DNA of 48,795 nt from CAXXOK01 sp964640955. GTDB lineage: Bacteria > Bacillota > Clostridia > Christensenellales > Aristaeellaceae. The position numbers were made by a program, and so were the translations under genes. The stretch is from assembly GCA_964640955.1 (NCBI GenBank), contig CAZXJI010000022.1:1-48795 (forward strand), written 5' to 3'. The notes under the pieces are model-generated. The model was not told the origin of the DNA. It worked only from the letters and a program-made list of their open reading frames with translations, and searched no databases. Shown piece after piece: positions 40,118 to 48,219 of the stretch. Position 1 is the first letter of the stretch; each line of letters starts with the position of its first letter.

Positions 40118-40137
40118 AGTGAAGTAAGCGCTTCACT
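40118..40137. promoter_or_regulatory. LacI/CcpA-type operator, internal copy
   Basis: GTAAGCGCTTCA centred on AAGCGCTT (40126-40133), inside the wider repeat AGTGAAG...CTTCACT (40118-40137). It lies 60 bases after the second permease gene and shares its core with the sites at 37970 and 38118. Confidence 0.45.
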
Positions 40138-40193
40138 GGAGGCTGTCGGAAAATCCCTGGGAGGCGTCGGAGGGTCGCAACCCGCCGACTTCA

Positions 40194-40362
40194 TTCCGAA
40201 ACCAGCGACATGTGCGGTGGTTTCGGAAGCCTTGCGAAGCAAGGTTTCCCTACACCTTTCCCCGCCCGTGAGCGAAGCGAACAGGGGAGAGGTGCAAGCT
40301 CGACAAAGTGGCGTAGCCACTTTGTCGACAAGCTGCCGCGAAGCGACGCAGTCGCTTTGCGG
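40194..40362. repeat. Tandem run of four hairpins between permease and binding-protein genes
   Basis: Four stems follow each other: 40194-40204 with 40218-40228 (11 bp); 40230-40235 with 40239-40244 (6 bp); 40301-40312 with 40316-40327 (12 bp, loop GTA); 40336-40347 with 40351-40362 (12 bp, one wobble, loop GCA). Several contain GCGAAGC or GAAGC units. No gene lies here. A further small hairpin (40379-40397) precedes the next ribosome binding site. Confidence 0.6.
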
Positions 40363-40424
40363 AAAGCAACGCGTATTTAATACCCGGCAAGGGTATTGGA
40401 TAAAATAAAAAGGAGGGTACTTCC

Positions 40425-41969
40425 ATGAAAAAGCTGCTTGCTCTCGCGCTGACGCTCGCGATGGTCATGAGCCTGGCCGGCTTTACCGTCGCCGCCTCCG
40501 CGGAAAACACCGTGACCATCAAAATCCCGGTGTACGACCGGGGCTTTGAGGGCTGGAACGTGACGGACAACTACTACACCCAATGGGTGCAGCAGGCGTT
40601 CGGCGATCCCAACGGCATCAACGTGCAGTATGTCGCCATCGGGCGCAGCACCGAGGTGCAGGACTACTCCCAGATGCTGGCCGCCGGCAACGCCCCGGAT
40701 ATCATCTTCCATTATGATATGCCGCAGGCCGTCGCCTACCTCAACGAAGGCGCCATTCAGGCCCTCGACCTGGAAGAGATGAAGACCTACGCGCCCACCT
40801 ACTATGCCATGACCTCCTCAATGATCGACGAGTACGGCTACATGGACGGCACGCCTTACTTCTTCTTCGCCGAGCGCCCCAACACCGGCTACAACTGGCT
40901 GACCCTGATCCGTCAGGATTGGCTGGACGCGGTCGGCGCGGAAATGCCCACCGACATGGACGGGCTCAACGCCGTGCTTCTCAAGTGGAAGGAAGCCGGT
41001 CTGGGCGTGCTCAACCAGCAGCTGCTGAAGGACAACTTCACCTACTCCTATCCGTACTGGACCTACCCGGTGGATGCGACCGAGCATGCCCTCTACCTCG
41101 ACCTGGGCATCGCGGACTTCACGTCGGCGGCGACCCAGAAGTTCCTCAAAAACCTCAACTATGAGTACAACAACGGCCTGGTGGACAGCGAATTCTACCT
41201 GAACACCGACACCAACGCCGCCCTGGCGGATTTCCTGGACGGCACCGCGGGCACCTATTCGTTCTATATGACCAGCGGCACCACCGTCATCTCCTCGCTG
41301 CTGGCCAACTTCCCGGACGCCTCCGTGGCGGTGCTCGATCCCGGCGCGCTGGCGCTGGCGGAAAGCTCGCACTACGGCCGCGCGTACTATCCCTTCGGCA
41401 TGATCATGGGCATCAACGCCACCGCCGATGAGGAGACCCGCGTCGCCCTGTGGAAGTATCTGGAGTGGATGCTTCAGGACAATCACCTTTACACGCTTGA
41501 AAACGGCGTGGAGGGCGAGAACTACACCCTGGACGCGGACGGCCTGCCCGTGCAGGTAGCCGACTACGCCGGCGACACCGTACGCAGCAACAACAACAAT
41601 AAGGACTACTGGTGCCTGTGGGAGGAAGCCGCCCGCTACGGCTCCGACGAGCTCAACTACAAGGCCAACCTGCGCAACTACGCGCCCGCCGGCTACGAGG
41701 ACCTGATCGCCAAGAGCTACGAGTACTTCGTGCGCGACCAGGCTTTCGCCCAGACCGAGGCGCTGTGGACGACCAACATCGAGGCTCGCAGCGAATACAA
41801 GGCCGACCTCAACACGCTCTTCCAGGAGCTGTACGTGAAGTGCGCCATGGCCGCCGAAGCGGACTTCGACGCGACGTATGCCGACGCCTGCACGGAATAC
41901 CTGGACGCCGGCTATCAGCAGATTCTGGACGAGAAAACCGACCTGATCGCCCAGGGCCTGTACCGCTAA
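40425..41969 (+). CDS. Extracellular sugar-binding protein, YtcQ/LipO type
   Basis: A 514-residue solute-binding protein of the large type that pairs with LplB/YtcP permeases. Residues 1 to about 26 are a signal peptide; where such proteins usually have a lipobox Cys this one reads SLAGFTVAASAE, so it appears not to be lipid-anchored. The mature part has MLAAGNAPDIIFHYD, IRQDWLDAVGAEMPTD and GRAYYPFGMIMGIN, typical of the family. It should capture RG-I oligosaccharides for the preceding permeases. AAGGAGGG precedes the ATG. It is followed by a very stable hairpin, consistent with higher expression than the downstream enzymes. Confidence 0.9.
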   Translation: MKKLLALALTLAMVMSLAGFTVAASAENTVTIKIPVYDRGFEGWNVTDNYYTQWVQQAFGDPNGINVQYVAIGRSTEVQDYSQMLAAGNAPDIIFHYDMPQAVAYLNEGAIQALDLEEMKTYAPTYYAMTSSMIDEYGYMDGTPYFFFAERPNTGYNWLTLIRQDWLDAVGAEMPTDMDGLNAVLLKWKEAGLGVLNQQLLKDNFTYSYPYWTYPVDATEHALYLDLGIADFTSAATQKFLKNLNYEYNNGLVDSEFYLNTDTNAALADFLDGTAGTYSFYMTSGTTVISSLLANFPDASVAVLDPGALALAESSHYGRAYYPFGMIMGINATADEETRVALWKYLEWMLQDNHLYTLENGVEGENYTLDADGLPVQVADYAGDTVRSNNNNKDYWCLWEEAARYGSDELNYKANLRNYAPAGYEDLIAKSYEYFVRDQAFAQTEALWTTNIEARSEYKADLNTLFQELYVKCAMAAEADFDATYADACTEYLDAGYQQILDEKTDLIAQGLYR

Positions 41970-41978
41970 AACGACCGG

Positions 41979-42018
41979 CGCCGGGGGAGCGGACGGGCGA
42001 CCGCCCGCTCCCCCGGCG
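41979..42018 (+). terminator. GC-rich hairpin after the binding-protein gene
   Basis: A 14-bp perfect stem (41979-41992 with 42005-42018) lies nine bases past the stop with no U-run. It is probably an mRNA stabiliser or partial terminator. Confidence 0.5.
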
Positions 42019-42073
42019 TATCGCCGCCCCGAGGGGCGATCATCACCGTTTCGAAAGGCGAAGGGACGCGCGT

Positions 42074-42748
42074 ATGCCGACCGTCTACCTCATCGGGGAT
42101 TCCACGGTGGAAAACGGAGCCGAACCCTTCCGCGGCTGGGGCTGGGCCTTCGGCGCGGTTGCCGCCTGCCGGGTGGAGAACTGTGCGCTGGGAGGCCGAA
42201 GCTCGCTGAGCTTCCTGGCCGAAGGGCTGTTCGAGCCCGTGCGCAAAGCCCTGCGCCCCGGCGACGCGCTGATCGTGCAGTTCGGCCACAACGACGAGAA
42301 GGACGATCCCGCCCGCCACACCGACCCGCAAAGCACCTACCCGGAGACGCTCGCCCGTTACTGCGAGGCGGCGAAGGCGGCGGGCGCGCTGCCCGTGCTG
42401 GTCACGCCCGTGTGCCGCCGGTACTTCCTGAACGACGGGAATCTGCTCTACACCCACGGGGAGTATCCCGCCGCGGTGCGGACGCTGGCGACCCGGCTTT
42501 CGGTGCCGCTGTGCGACCTGAACCGGGCGAGCCGCGAAATGTACCTGCGCCTGGGGCCCGCGGAAACGGCGAAGCTGTTCGTGCGGCTTTCGCCGGGCGA
42601 GAACCCCGCGTATCCGCAGGGGCACGACGACCTTACGCATTTCAACGCCGGGGGCGCCGGGCGCATCGCCGCGCTCGCGGCGGAGGAAATGGCGCTCGAC
42701 CCGCGCTGCCGCGCCTATATCCGCACGACGGAGGGAAAAGAACGATGA
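42074..42748 (+). CDS. Rhamnogalacturonan acetylesterase-like SGNH hydrolase
   Basis: A 224-residue SGNH/GDSL esterase of the RGAE type. The nucleophile Ser is in YLIGDSTVENG at the N-terminus, the oxyanion Gly in NCALGGRS, and Asn in VQFGHNDEKDD. The catalytic Asp-His pair is in HDDLTHFNAGGAGRIA. The enzyme would remove acetyl groups from galacturonate in RG-I oligosaccharides. There is no signal peptide, so it acts after import. GAAGGG lies upstream of the ATG, and the stop overlaps the GH105 start (ATGA). Confidence 0.87.
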   Translation: MPTVYLIGDSTVENGAEPFRGWGWAFGAVAACRVENCALGGRSSLSFLAEGLFEPVRKALRPGDALIVQFGHNDEKDDPARHTDPQSTYPETLARYCEAAKAAGALPVLVTPVCRRYFLNDGNLLYTHGEYPAAVRTLATRLSVPLCDLNRASREMYLRLGPAETAKLFVRLSPGENPAYPQGHDDLTHFNAGGAGRIAALAAEEMALDPRCRAYIRTTEGKER

Positions 42749-43800
42749 GAACGCAACAGGAATACCGGGCGCTGGGCGATCGTGTGCTTGCGATGCTGAG
42801 GACCGACCACGGCGAGGACGTGAGTCGCGGGCATCTGACCATGGACAACTGGGAATGGCCCAGCGGCGTGGCGCTCTACGGCATCTGGCAGCGGTACCGT
42901 CAGACCGGCGACGAGGGTTCCCTTGCCTACCTCCGCGCGTGGTACGACCGCCAGCTGGCAAAGCCCGCGCCGCACCGCAACGTGAACACCGTGGGTCCGA
43001 TGCTTGCGTTGTGCTGCCTGTACGAAGCCTTTCGGGACGAGCGCTACCGCGCGCCCGTGGAGGACTGGGCCGAGTGGGTGATGCGCGACATGCCCCGCAC
43101 CGAGTTCGGCGGCCTGCAGCACTGTACGGTGTGGAACCGGCACTATCAGCAGCTGTGGTGCGATACGCTGTTCATGGCCTGCCTGTTCCTCTGCCGCGCC
43201 GGGCTTGCGCTTAACCGCCCCGAATACGTGGAGGAAGCCAAGTACCAGTTTCTGTTGCACATCCGCTACCTGCAAAACAAGGTGACGGGGCTCTGGTACC
43301 ACGGGTGGACGTTCGACCGCCGCAACAACTTCGCCAACGCCGTCTGGGGACGGGGCAACGCGTGGTTCACCGCGGCGGGCGTAGAGCTTTTGGAAATGCT
43401 CCCGGAGGCCGACGCGTCGACACGGCTCATCCGCGCGGCGCTGACCGATCAGGTGCTGGCGCTGTGGAAGATGCAGCGCGAGAACGGCATGTTCACCACG
43501 CTTCTGGACGTGGAGGAAAGCCCGTGCGAGACCAGCGCCACGGCGGGCATCGCCTACGGTGTGCTCAAAGGCGTGCGCCTCGGGCTGATCGACCCCCGCT
43601 ACCGCGAAATGGGGCTGAAGGCCGCCGAGGCCGTGATAGCGGAAATCGACGAAAACGGCGCGGTGCAGGGCGTGAGCAACGGCACCGGCATGGGCCACGA
43701 TCTAGAGCATTATATGAAAATCCTCGTAACCCCGACGGCCTACGGGCAGGGGCTTACGTTTCTGATGCTGGCGGAGCTGGACTGCGAAAGCGGAAACTAG
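42745..43800 (+). CDS. GH105 unsaturated rhamnogalacturonyl hydrolase
   Basis: A 351-residue (alpha/alpha)6-barrel protein. Family landmarks are NWEWPSGVALYGIWQ, QLWCDTLFMACLFL (with the catalytic Asp) and VWGRGNAWFTAAGVELLE, as in B. subtilis YteR/YesR. It releases 4,5-unsaturated galacturonate from the non-reducing end of RG-I disaccharides left by lyases, giving L-rhamnose for the rha genes. It has no signal peptide. Its start overlaps the esterase stop. A U-rich intrinsic terminator follows 43 bases downstream. Confidence 0.92.
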   Translation: MRTQQEYRALGDRVLAMLRTDHGEDVSRGHLTMDNWEWPSGVALYGIWQRYRQTGDEGSLAYLRAWYDRQLAKPAPHRNVNTVGPMLALCCLYEAFRDERYRAPVEDWAEWVMRDMPRTEFGGLQHCTVWNRHYQQLWCDTLFMACLFLCRAGLALNRPEYVEEAKYQFLLHIRYLQNKVTGLWYHGWTFDRRNNFANAVWGRGNAWFTAAGVELLEMLPEADASTRLIRAALTDQVLALWKMQRENGMFTTLLDVEESPCETSATAGIAYGVLKGVRLGLIDPRYREMGLKAAEAVIAEIDENGAVQGVSNGTGMGHDLEHYMKILVTPTAYGQGLTFLMLAELDCESGN

Positions 43801-43842
43801 CCGTTCCCCCGCGCGGGGACGGGAGGCGGTCGCTACGACAGG

Positions 43843-43881
43843 GCTTGTGCTTTCTTTGTGGAAGCACGGGCTTTTGTTTTT
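43843..43881 (+). terminator. Intrinsic terminator of the RG-I operon
   Basis: A 10-bp stem with two wobbles (43843-43852 with 43862-43871), followed by TTTTGTTTTT. Confidence 0.75.
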
Positions 43882-43910
43882 CGGCGGCTGCGGAACCGGA
43901 CGTCCGGCGA

Positions 43911-43940
43911 TTGACAAACCCCTTTCCCACGGGCTATGAT
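43911..43940 (+). promoter_or_regulatory. Promoter of the polytopic membrane protein gene
   Basis: TTGACA (43911-43916), 18 bases, TATGAT (43935-43940). The leader to the start at 43967 is short. Confidence 0.65.
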
Positions 43941-43966
43941 GAGCCCGATGGGAAGGCGGGAATCGA

Positions 43967-46057
43967 ATGAATGCAAAGCTTGCGCGCCGGTGGCGAAGCC
44001 GGGGGCCTAAGGAGAAGGTCGCGCTTCTGCTGGCTTTGGCGGCACTGCTTGCGCTGCTTACGGAGGCGCTGTGCAACGTGCGCGCGCTGACTACCGCCGG
44101 GCTTGATCCGGTCGCCGTCCCGCTGACCGAACTGACCGTGGACAGCGATCTTTCCGTCGAGCAGTACCCGGACGGCATCACCTTCGAGCTGGGCGAAAAC
44201 CACCTGGTGGATCTGATCGTGAACGACGTCGGGCGGCCGCTGACCACCGTCAGGGTGGAGCTTTCCGGGGAGGGCGTCGCGTACGTGGCGGTATCGCTCA
44301 CCGACGAGGCGAGCGCGGACGCGTTCAAACAGGTGTACAGCGTCTACTGCGTCGCGTCCGACCCGGCGCTGAGCGGGTGCTTCGCTACGGCGCGCAGTTC
44401 GGGCGACGCGCGCCGGGTGATGATTCGCCTCAAGCCGCGGGACGACGGCGTGCTGACCGTGACGGGCGTCACCCTCAACGCGCCGGTGCCGTTTACGTGG
44501 CAATGGCCTCGCATGGCGCTCTCGTTCACGGTCGCCTTCGGGCTGCTGTGCGCGCTTTTCCTGCGCGGGATAAACGCCGCGTATGATCCGTCGCGTTTGT
44601 CGCACCGGCTGATCGTTATGCTGCCGCTGTGCGCGCTTCTGGCGCTTTCGCTGTTCGTGGCGCAGTGGATAGAGCCGGACGCGCCGCTGTTTTCGGGCGT
44701 AACGGACGAGCAGGCGGCCGCGGGCGAGGATGCCTACGCCGTGCTGTACGAGGCTTTCCGGGTGGGGCGGCTGTACGTGGAGCCCGGGCCGGGCGAGGCG
44801 CTATCGGCCATGGAAAACCCCTACGACCAGAGCGCACGGATCGCCGAAGGGATCGGCTTCCGGTTCGATTACGCGTATTACGGGGGCCGCTATTACGTCT
44901 ACTACGGGGTCGCGCCGGTGCTGACCGTATACGCGCCCTTCCACGCGCTTACGGGCCGGGTGCCGCAGGCGCGGGACGCGGCGCTGATTCTTTCATGGCT
45001 GACGATCGTTTTCATCGGCTGGGCGATGTGCGGGCTCGTCGGGCGGTACGCGCCGGGGGCGAACGTGTTTGCCCTGTCGCTGGGGTGCGTGGCCGCGGCT
45101 GTGAGCGCCGGGGTGTTCGTTTTGCTGAGCTCGGCCGATTTTTACTACCTGGCGGAGCTGAGCTACGTCTGTTTCGCGGCGGGGGCGATCGCCTTCGGGC
45201 TTCATGCGACGCTGATGCGGCGGCGGAGGCTCGCCGTCCTGCTCTACGCCCTTTCCGGCCTGTGCTTCGCCCTCGCGGCCATGAGCCGCCCCGGCGCCGT
45301 GCCGATGCTCGTCGCCTTCCTAACGCCCCTGTTCGTGACCGAGCTGATCCGCAGGCGCGCGCATCTGCCGCAGGCGGCCGCGTTTCTGACCCCCGCGGCG
45401 CTGGGCGTGGGGGCGATTCTCTGGTACAACGCGGCGCGCTTCGGCTCGGCGCTGGACTTCGGCGCGTCCTACCAGCTGACGGTCACGGACATGCGCTTCA
45501 GCGCCCTGCGGCTTTCCGAATGGCCCGACGCGCTCTACCACTACCTGCTGGAGCCGCTGGAATGGAACAACCGCTTCCCCTACCTTTCGTTGGCTTACCA
45601 TGCCTCGCCCGCCGCGGGCCGGTACGTGTTCACGCTTTCCAACGCGGGGGTGCTGGCGTTCCCCGTTACGTGGGCCGCGGCGCTGTGGCCGCTGGCGGCC
45701 GCGCGCTTTCCGGCGGCGACGCCGGTACTGCGGCGCGAGCGCAACTGGACGCTGTTTTTGCCGCTGCTCGTCTCCCTGCCAATGATGCTCGTCTCCTACG
45801 CGTACGCCGGAGCGATTTTCCGCTATACCTGCGACTATCGCCTCTATTTTGCGCCCGTCGGCGCCCTGTGCGCCGTAATGGCGGCGACCGGGGCCGGTAC
45901 GCCCGAGCGGAAGGCGATCGCGGCGATCGCGATCGGCCTTTGCGCGGCGTCGCTGTTCGTGGGCGTCGCGCTGCTGATGGACAACGAACGCGACGCGATC
46001 TACCAATACGCGCCGCAGGTCTACTACGGCCTGCAGCGGATGTTCTTCCCGTACTGA
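43967..46057 (+). CDS. Polytopic membrane protein, GT-C glycosyltransferase-like
   Basis: A 696-residue protein. One N-terminal membrane helix is followed by an external beta domain of about 130 residues and then about ten further membrane segments. The segment ENPYDQSARIAEG leads to YYGGRYYVYYGVAPVLTVYAPFHALTG, a pattern I associate with uncharacterised Clostridia membrane proteins that resemble lipid-linked-sugar (GT-C) glycosyltransferases or polymerases. The acidic first external loop typical of GT-C enzymes is not clear, so activity is unproven. The ATG at 43967 follows GGAAGGCGGG. It has its own promoter and probably stands alone. Confidence 0.6.
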   Translation: MNAKLARRWRSRGPKEKVALLLALAALLALLTEALCNVRALTTAGLDPVAVPLTELTVDSDLSVEQYPDGITFELGENHLVDLIVNDVGRPLTTVRVELSGEGVAYVAVSLTDEASADAFKQVYSVYCVASDPALSGCFATARSSGDARRVMIRLKPRDDGVLTVTGVTLNAPVPFTWQWPRMALSFTVAFGLLCALFLRGINAAYDPSRLSHRLIVMLPLCALLALSLFVAQWIEPDAPLFSGVTDEQAAAGEDAYAVLYEAFRVGRLYVEPGPGEALSAMENPYDQSARIAEGIGFRFDYAYYGGRYYVYYGVAPVLTVYAPFHALTGRVPQARDAALILSWLTIVFIGWAMCGLVGRYAPGANVFALSLGCVAAAVSAGVFVLLSSADFYYLAELSYVCFAAGAIAFGLHATLMRRRRLAVLLYALSGLCFALAAMSRPGAVPMLVAFLTPLFVTELIRRRAHLPQAAAFLTPAALGVGAILWYNAARFGSALDFGASYQLTVTDMRFSALRLSEWPDALYHYLLEPLEWNNRFPYLSLAYHASPAAGRYVFTLSNAGVLAFPVTWAAALWPLAAARFPAATPVLRRERNWTLFLPLLVSLPMMLVSYAYAGAIFRYTCDYRLYFAPVGALCAVMAATGAGTPERKAIAAIAIGLCAASLFVGVALLMDNERDAIYQYAPQVYYGLQRMFFPY

Positions 46058-46217
46058 CGTCAAAGCGGCGGGAAAAAGCGGTTTAGAACGACGCGCAACG
46101 GCGTATATTTCAGCTGTGCCCCGTAGCCGCCCGGCGCGGCCGCGGGCGAAACGAACCCTTTTCCCGCCGGCCGGCAGCCATGGCCGGCCGAAGCGATACC
46201 GAACGGAGGAAACGACG

Positions 46218-46655
46218 ATGAAACGCTTTCCGATCAAGAGAATATTGCTGGCAACGGCGCTGCTGACCGCGCTTGCGCTGCTGGCGGGCTGCGCGCCGCA
46301 GACGACCGCGACCCCAACCGCGACCGACACGGCCGCCCCCGCGGAAACGGCCGCGGCGACCGCCGAACCGACGGAAACACCCACGCAGGCTCCCACGGCG
46401 ACCCCGGAGGTGATCACGATGAAGATTTTCGACGCCGCAGAACTGGCCAAGTACGACGGAAAAAACGGCAATCCCGCCTACATTGCCGTCGACGGCAAGG
46501 TGTACGACGTGACCGACGTGCCCCAGTGGAAGGACGGCAGCCATTTCGGCCGTTTCCAGGCGGGCGCCGACCTGACTGAAGAGATCAAGACGATTTCCCC
46601 GCACGGGGTGGGCAAGCTGGATTCCGTGCCCATCGTGGGCCTCTACCAGCCGTAA
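46218..46655 (+). CDS. Cytochrome b5-like heme-binding lipoprotein
   Basis: A 145-residue protein. The signal peptide ends in the lipobox LLAGC (C25), followed by a Thr/Ala/Pro-rich linker (26-65). A cytochrome b5-like heme/steroid-binding domain (PF00173/COG4892 type) follows: YDGKNGNPAYIAVDGKVYDV, HFGRFQAGADLTEEI, SPHGVGKLDSVPIVGLY. His109 and His129 are candidate heme ligands. It is anchored outside the membrane. GGAGG lies upstream. The next gene, 24 bases on, encodes a His-rich membrane protein that could be its redox partner. Confidence 0.83.
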   Translation: MKRFPIKRILLATALLTALALLAGCAPQTTATPTATDTAAPAETAAATAEPTETPTQAPTATPEVITMKIFDAAELAKYDGKNGNPAYIAVDGKVYDVTDVPQWKDGSHFGRFQAGADLTEEIKTISPHGVGKLDSVPIVGLYQP

Positions 46656-46679
46656 CCCGGCCGGGAAGGAGGGCCGACC

Positions 46680-47165
46680 GTGAAGTTTCTGAAAACCGGC
46701 TTTTCCCGCGTCCACGCGGCCGTGGCGGCCGTGGCGCTGACAACGTTCCTGCTGGGAGGCGGCATGGCGCTGCGGCTGATACCCTACCGCCCCTACGGGC
46801 TGATCCACGGGAGTCTGGGCCTGTCGATCTTCCCGCTGTGGGCGCTGCTGCCCCTGCTGTCCCCGAAGCGGCGTAACCTGTACAGGGCCCTCAGGGCGAA
46901 GGCGATTCTCTCCCGCGCCGATTTCCGGCACGGGGACGTCCTCGCGATCGCCGCCAAGAGCGTAACGATGCTCATGGCCCTCACGTTTCTCATGCAGGCG
47001 GTCACCGGGCTTATGATGATGACCGGGCTTACCTACCGGCTGTTTCCCAACTTCGGGATGCTGTCGTTCCATACGAGCTTCCCGTACCTGCTGGGCGCGC
47101 TGATTGCGACGCACGCGGCGCTGATGCTTGCGCGCCGGTTTAAAAAGCCCGCCCGCAAACCCTGA
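46680..47165 (+). CDS. Four-helix membrane protein, possible b-type cytochrome
   Basis: A 161-residue protein with four membrane segments (about 12-34, 44-60, 88-115, 130-152). His12, His43, His131 and His145 lie in or at the ends of these helices, an arrangement reminiscent of cytochrome b561-type di-heme proteins; this is inferred, not a recognised family. The GTG start at 46680 is eight bases after AAGGAGG. Its gene lies between the b5-type lipoprotein and ferritin-like genes, so membrane electron transfer to or from the lipoprotein is a reasonable guess. Confidence 0.6.
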   Translation: MKFLKTGFSRVHAAVAAVALTTFLLGGGMALRLIPYRPYGLIHGSLGLSIFPLWALLPLLSPKRRNLYRALRAKAILSRADFRHGDVLAIAAKSVTMLMALTFLMQAVTGLMMMTGLTYRLFPNFGMLSFHTSFPYLLGALIATHAALMLARRFKKPARKP

Positions 47166-47191
47166 CGGTCCCGACGGAAAGGAGCAATAAA

Positions 47192-47677
47192 ATGGAAGTG
47201 CTGCAATTTGCCTACGAGATGGAAAAAGACGGCGAGAAGTATTACCTCGAACAGGCGAGAAGGAACGGGCAAAACGCGTTGAGCGTGGTGTTCAGGGCGC
47301 TGGCGCAGGATGAGAGTCGGCACGCGGAGCTCATTTCGCAGATGGCGGAGGATGTGCCCATCGAGTTGGAAAGCGCCAACGAGCTTTCCGGCCGGGACAG
47401 CCTGTTTCAGGCGATTAAGGACTACCAGAGCGCCGTTGCGGAACTGCCCGACCAGGCGGAATTGTATCATACGGCGATGGAGAAGGAGCAGCAGAGCATC
47501 GACCTGTACGCCGATCTCTCCGGCAAGGCCGAAGACGACGTGTCCCGCGGACTGTTCGATTTTCTCGTCAAAGAGGAGAAACGGCATTTCGCCATTCTCG
47601 AGGAGCTTTTCCGCCACGTGAACCGCCCCAACGAGTGGGTGGAATCCGCCGAGTTCGGCATCCGGGAAGAATACTGA
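47192..47677 (+). CDS. Ferritin-like di-iron protein (rubrerythrin-type domain)
   Basis: A 161-residue four-helix protein. Di-iron site residues appear in the right order: Glu in YEMEKDGEKYYL, ExxH in DESRHAELI, Glu in TAMEKEQQSIDLY and ExxH in KEEKRHFAILEEL. This fits the COG1633/rubrerythrin erythrin domain; no C-terminal rubredoxin domain is present. Such proteins handle peroxide or iron in anaerobes. AAAGGAG lies before the ATG. It is the third gene in a small redox-type cluster. Confidence 0.85.
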   Translation: MEVLQFAYEMEKDGEKYYLEQARRNGQNALSVVFRALAQDESRHAELISQMAEDVPIELESANELSGRDSLFQAIKDYQSAVAELPDQAELYHTAMEKEQQSIDLYADLSGKAEDDVSRGLFDFLVKEEKRHFAILEELFRHVNRPNEWVESAEFGIREEY

Positions 47678-47700
47678 GCCACATCGCATCAGGCTTTCCG

Positions 47701-47736
47701 CCGCGGCCCCCGAACCAACGGTTTCGGGGGCCGCGG
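47701..47736 (+). terminator. Hairpin ending the redox cluster
   Basis: A 14-bp perfect stem (47701-47714 with 47723-47736) with an 8-base loop, 23 bases after the stop. There is no U-run. Confidence 0.6.
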
Positions 47737-47780
47737 CGCGCCGTTTGCGACGCTTGCGCGCCTGCGCCGTGCCCTCCGCC

Positions 47781-47809
47781 CGCGGGCGAACGGATGCCGT
47801 TCGCCCGCG
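47781..47809. repeat. 13-bp hairpin with 3-base loop
   Basis: CGCGGGCGAACGG (47781-47793) and its exact complement (47797-47809). It may be a second terminator or a DNA-binding site. Confidence 0.45.
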
Positions 47810-47890
47810 CCGAAGGGCCATCGGACGATTTTGTGCAAAAAAAGAACATTCGGAAATTTGCGGGGATGGAAGGGTTTTAACCGTTTCCAA

Positions 47891-47910
47891 CCGGTTTTGG
47901 CCAAAACCGG
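47891..47910. promoter_or_regulatory. 20-bp perfect palindrome, possible operator
   Basis: The sequence CCGGTTTTGGCCAAAACCGG. Its right half unit GGCCAAAAC recurs at 47914-47922. It stands ahead of an AT-rich promoter-like stretch (a TATAAT at 47943-47948 lacks a good -35). Confidence 0.45.
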
Positions 47911-48024
47911 CCAGGCCAAAACAGATATTAATGTATATTTAATATAATCTTTTTTCCGCTCTATCCATTGGCAGGTAATGGTTACGCAACTTCGGATGCG
48001 TGTAACGCCCAGATTGGCCTGCGG

Positions 48025-48053
48025 TGGACGTTTTATAAACGATATGTTATAAT
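48025..48053 (+). promoter_or_regulatory. Promoter upstream of the GT4 gene
   Basis: TGGACG (48025-48030), 17 bases, TATAAT (48048-48053). It resembles the exopolysaccharide promoter at 20087-20115. The leader to the start at 48220 is about 160 bases; apart from a short TCGG...CCGA repeat nothing was recognised in it. Confidence 0.55.
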
Positions 48054-48219
48054 TTGTATGTCGGTTTCTCCGACTACCGGACACGGAAATGACGGGGAAG
48101 CCGCGGCTCAGACCTGACGTTCGAACGCCGGCCCGTCGCTTCGGCCGTGCGCGTCGGCCCCCTGTTTCCACCCCCGGCGCAGGGTAAACGCGCACGTATT
48201 GCGGGAGGTGAGCGTGCCG

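Noticed and set aside
40194..40362. CRISPR array
   Set aside because: The stems are different from each other and there are no regular direct repeats or spacers.
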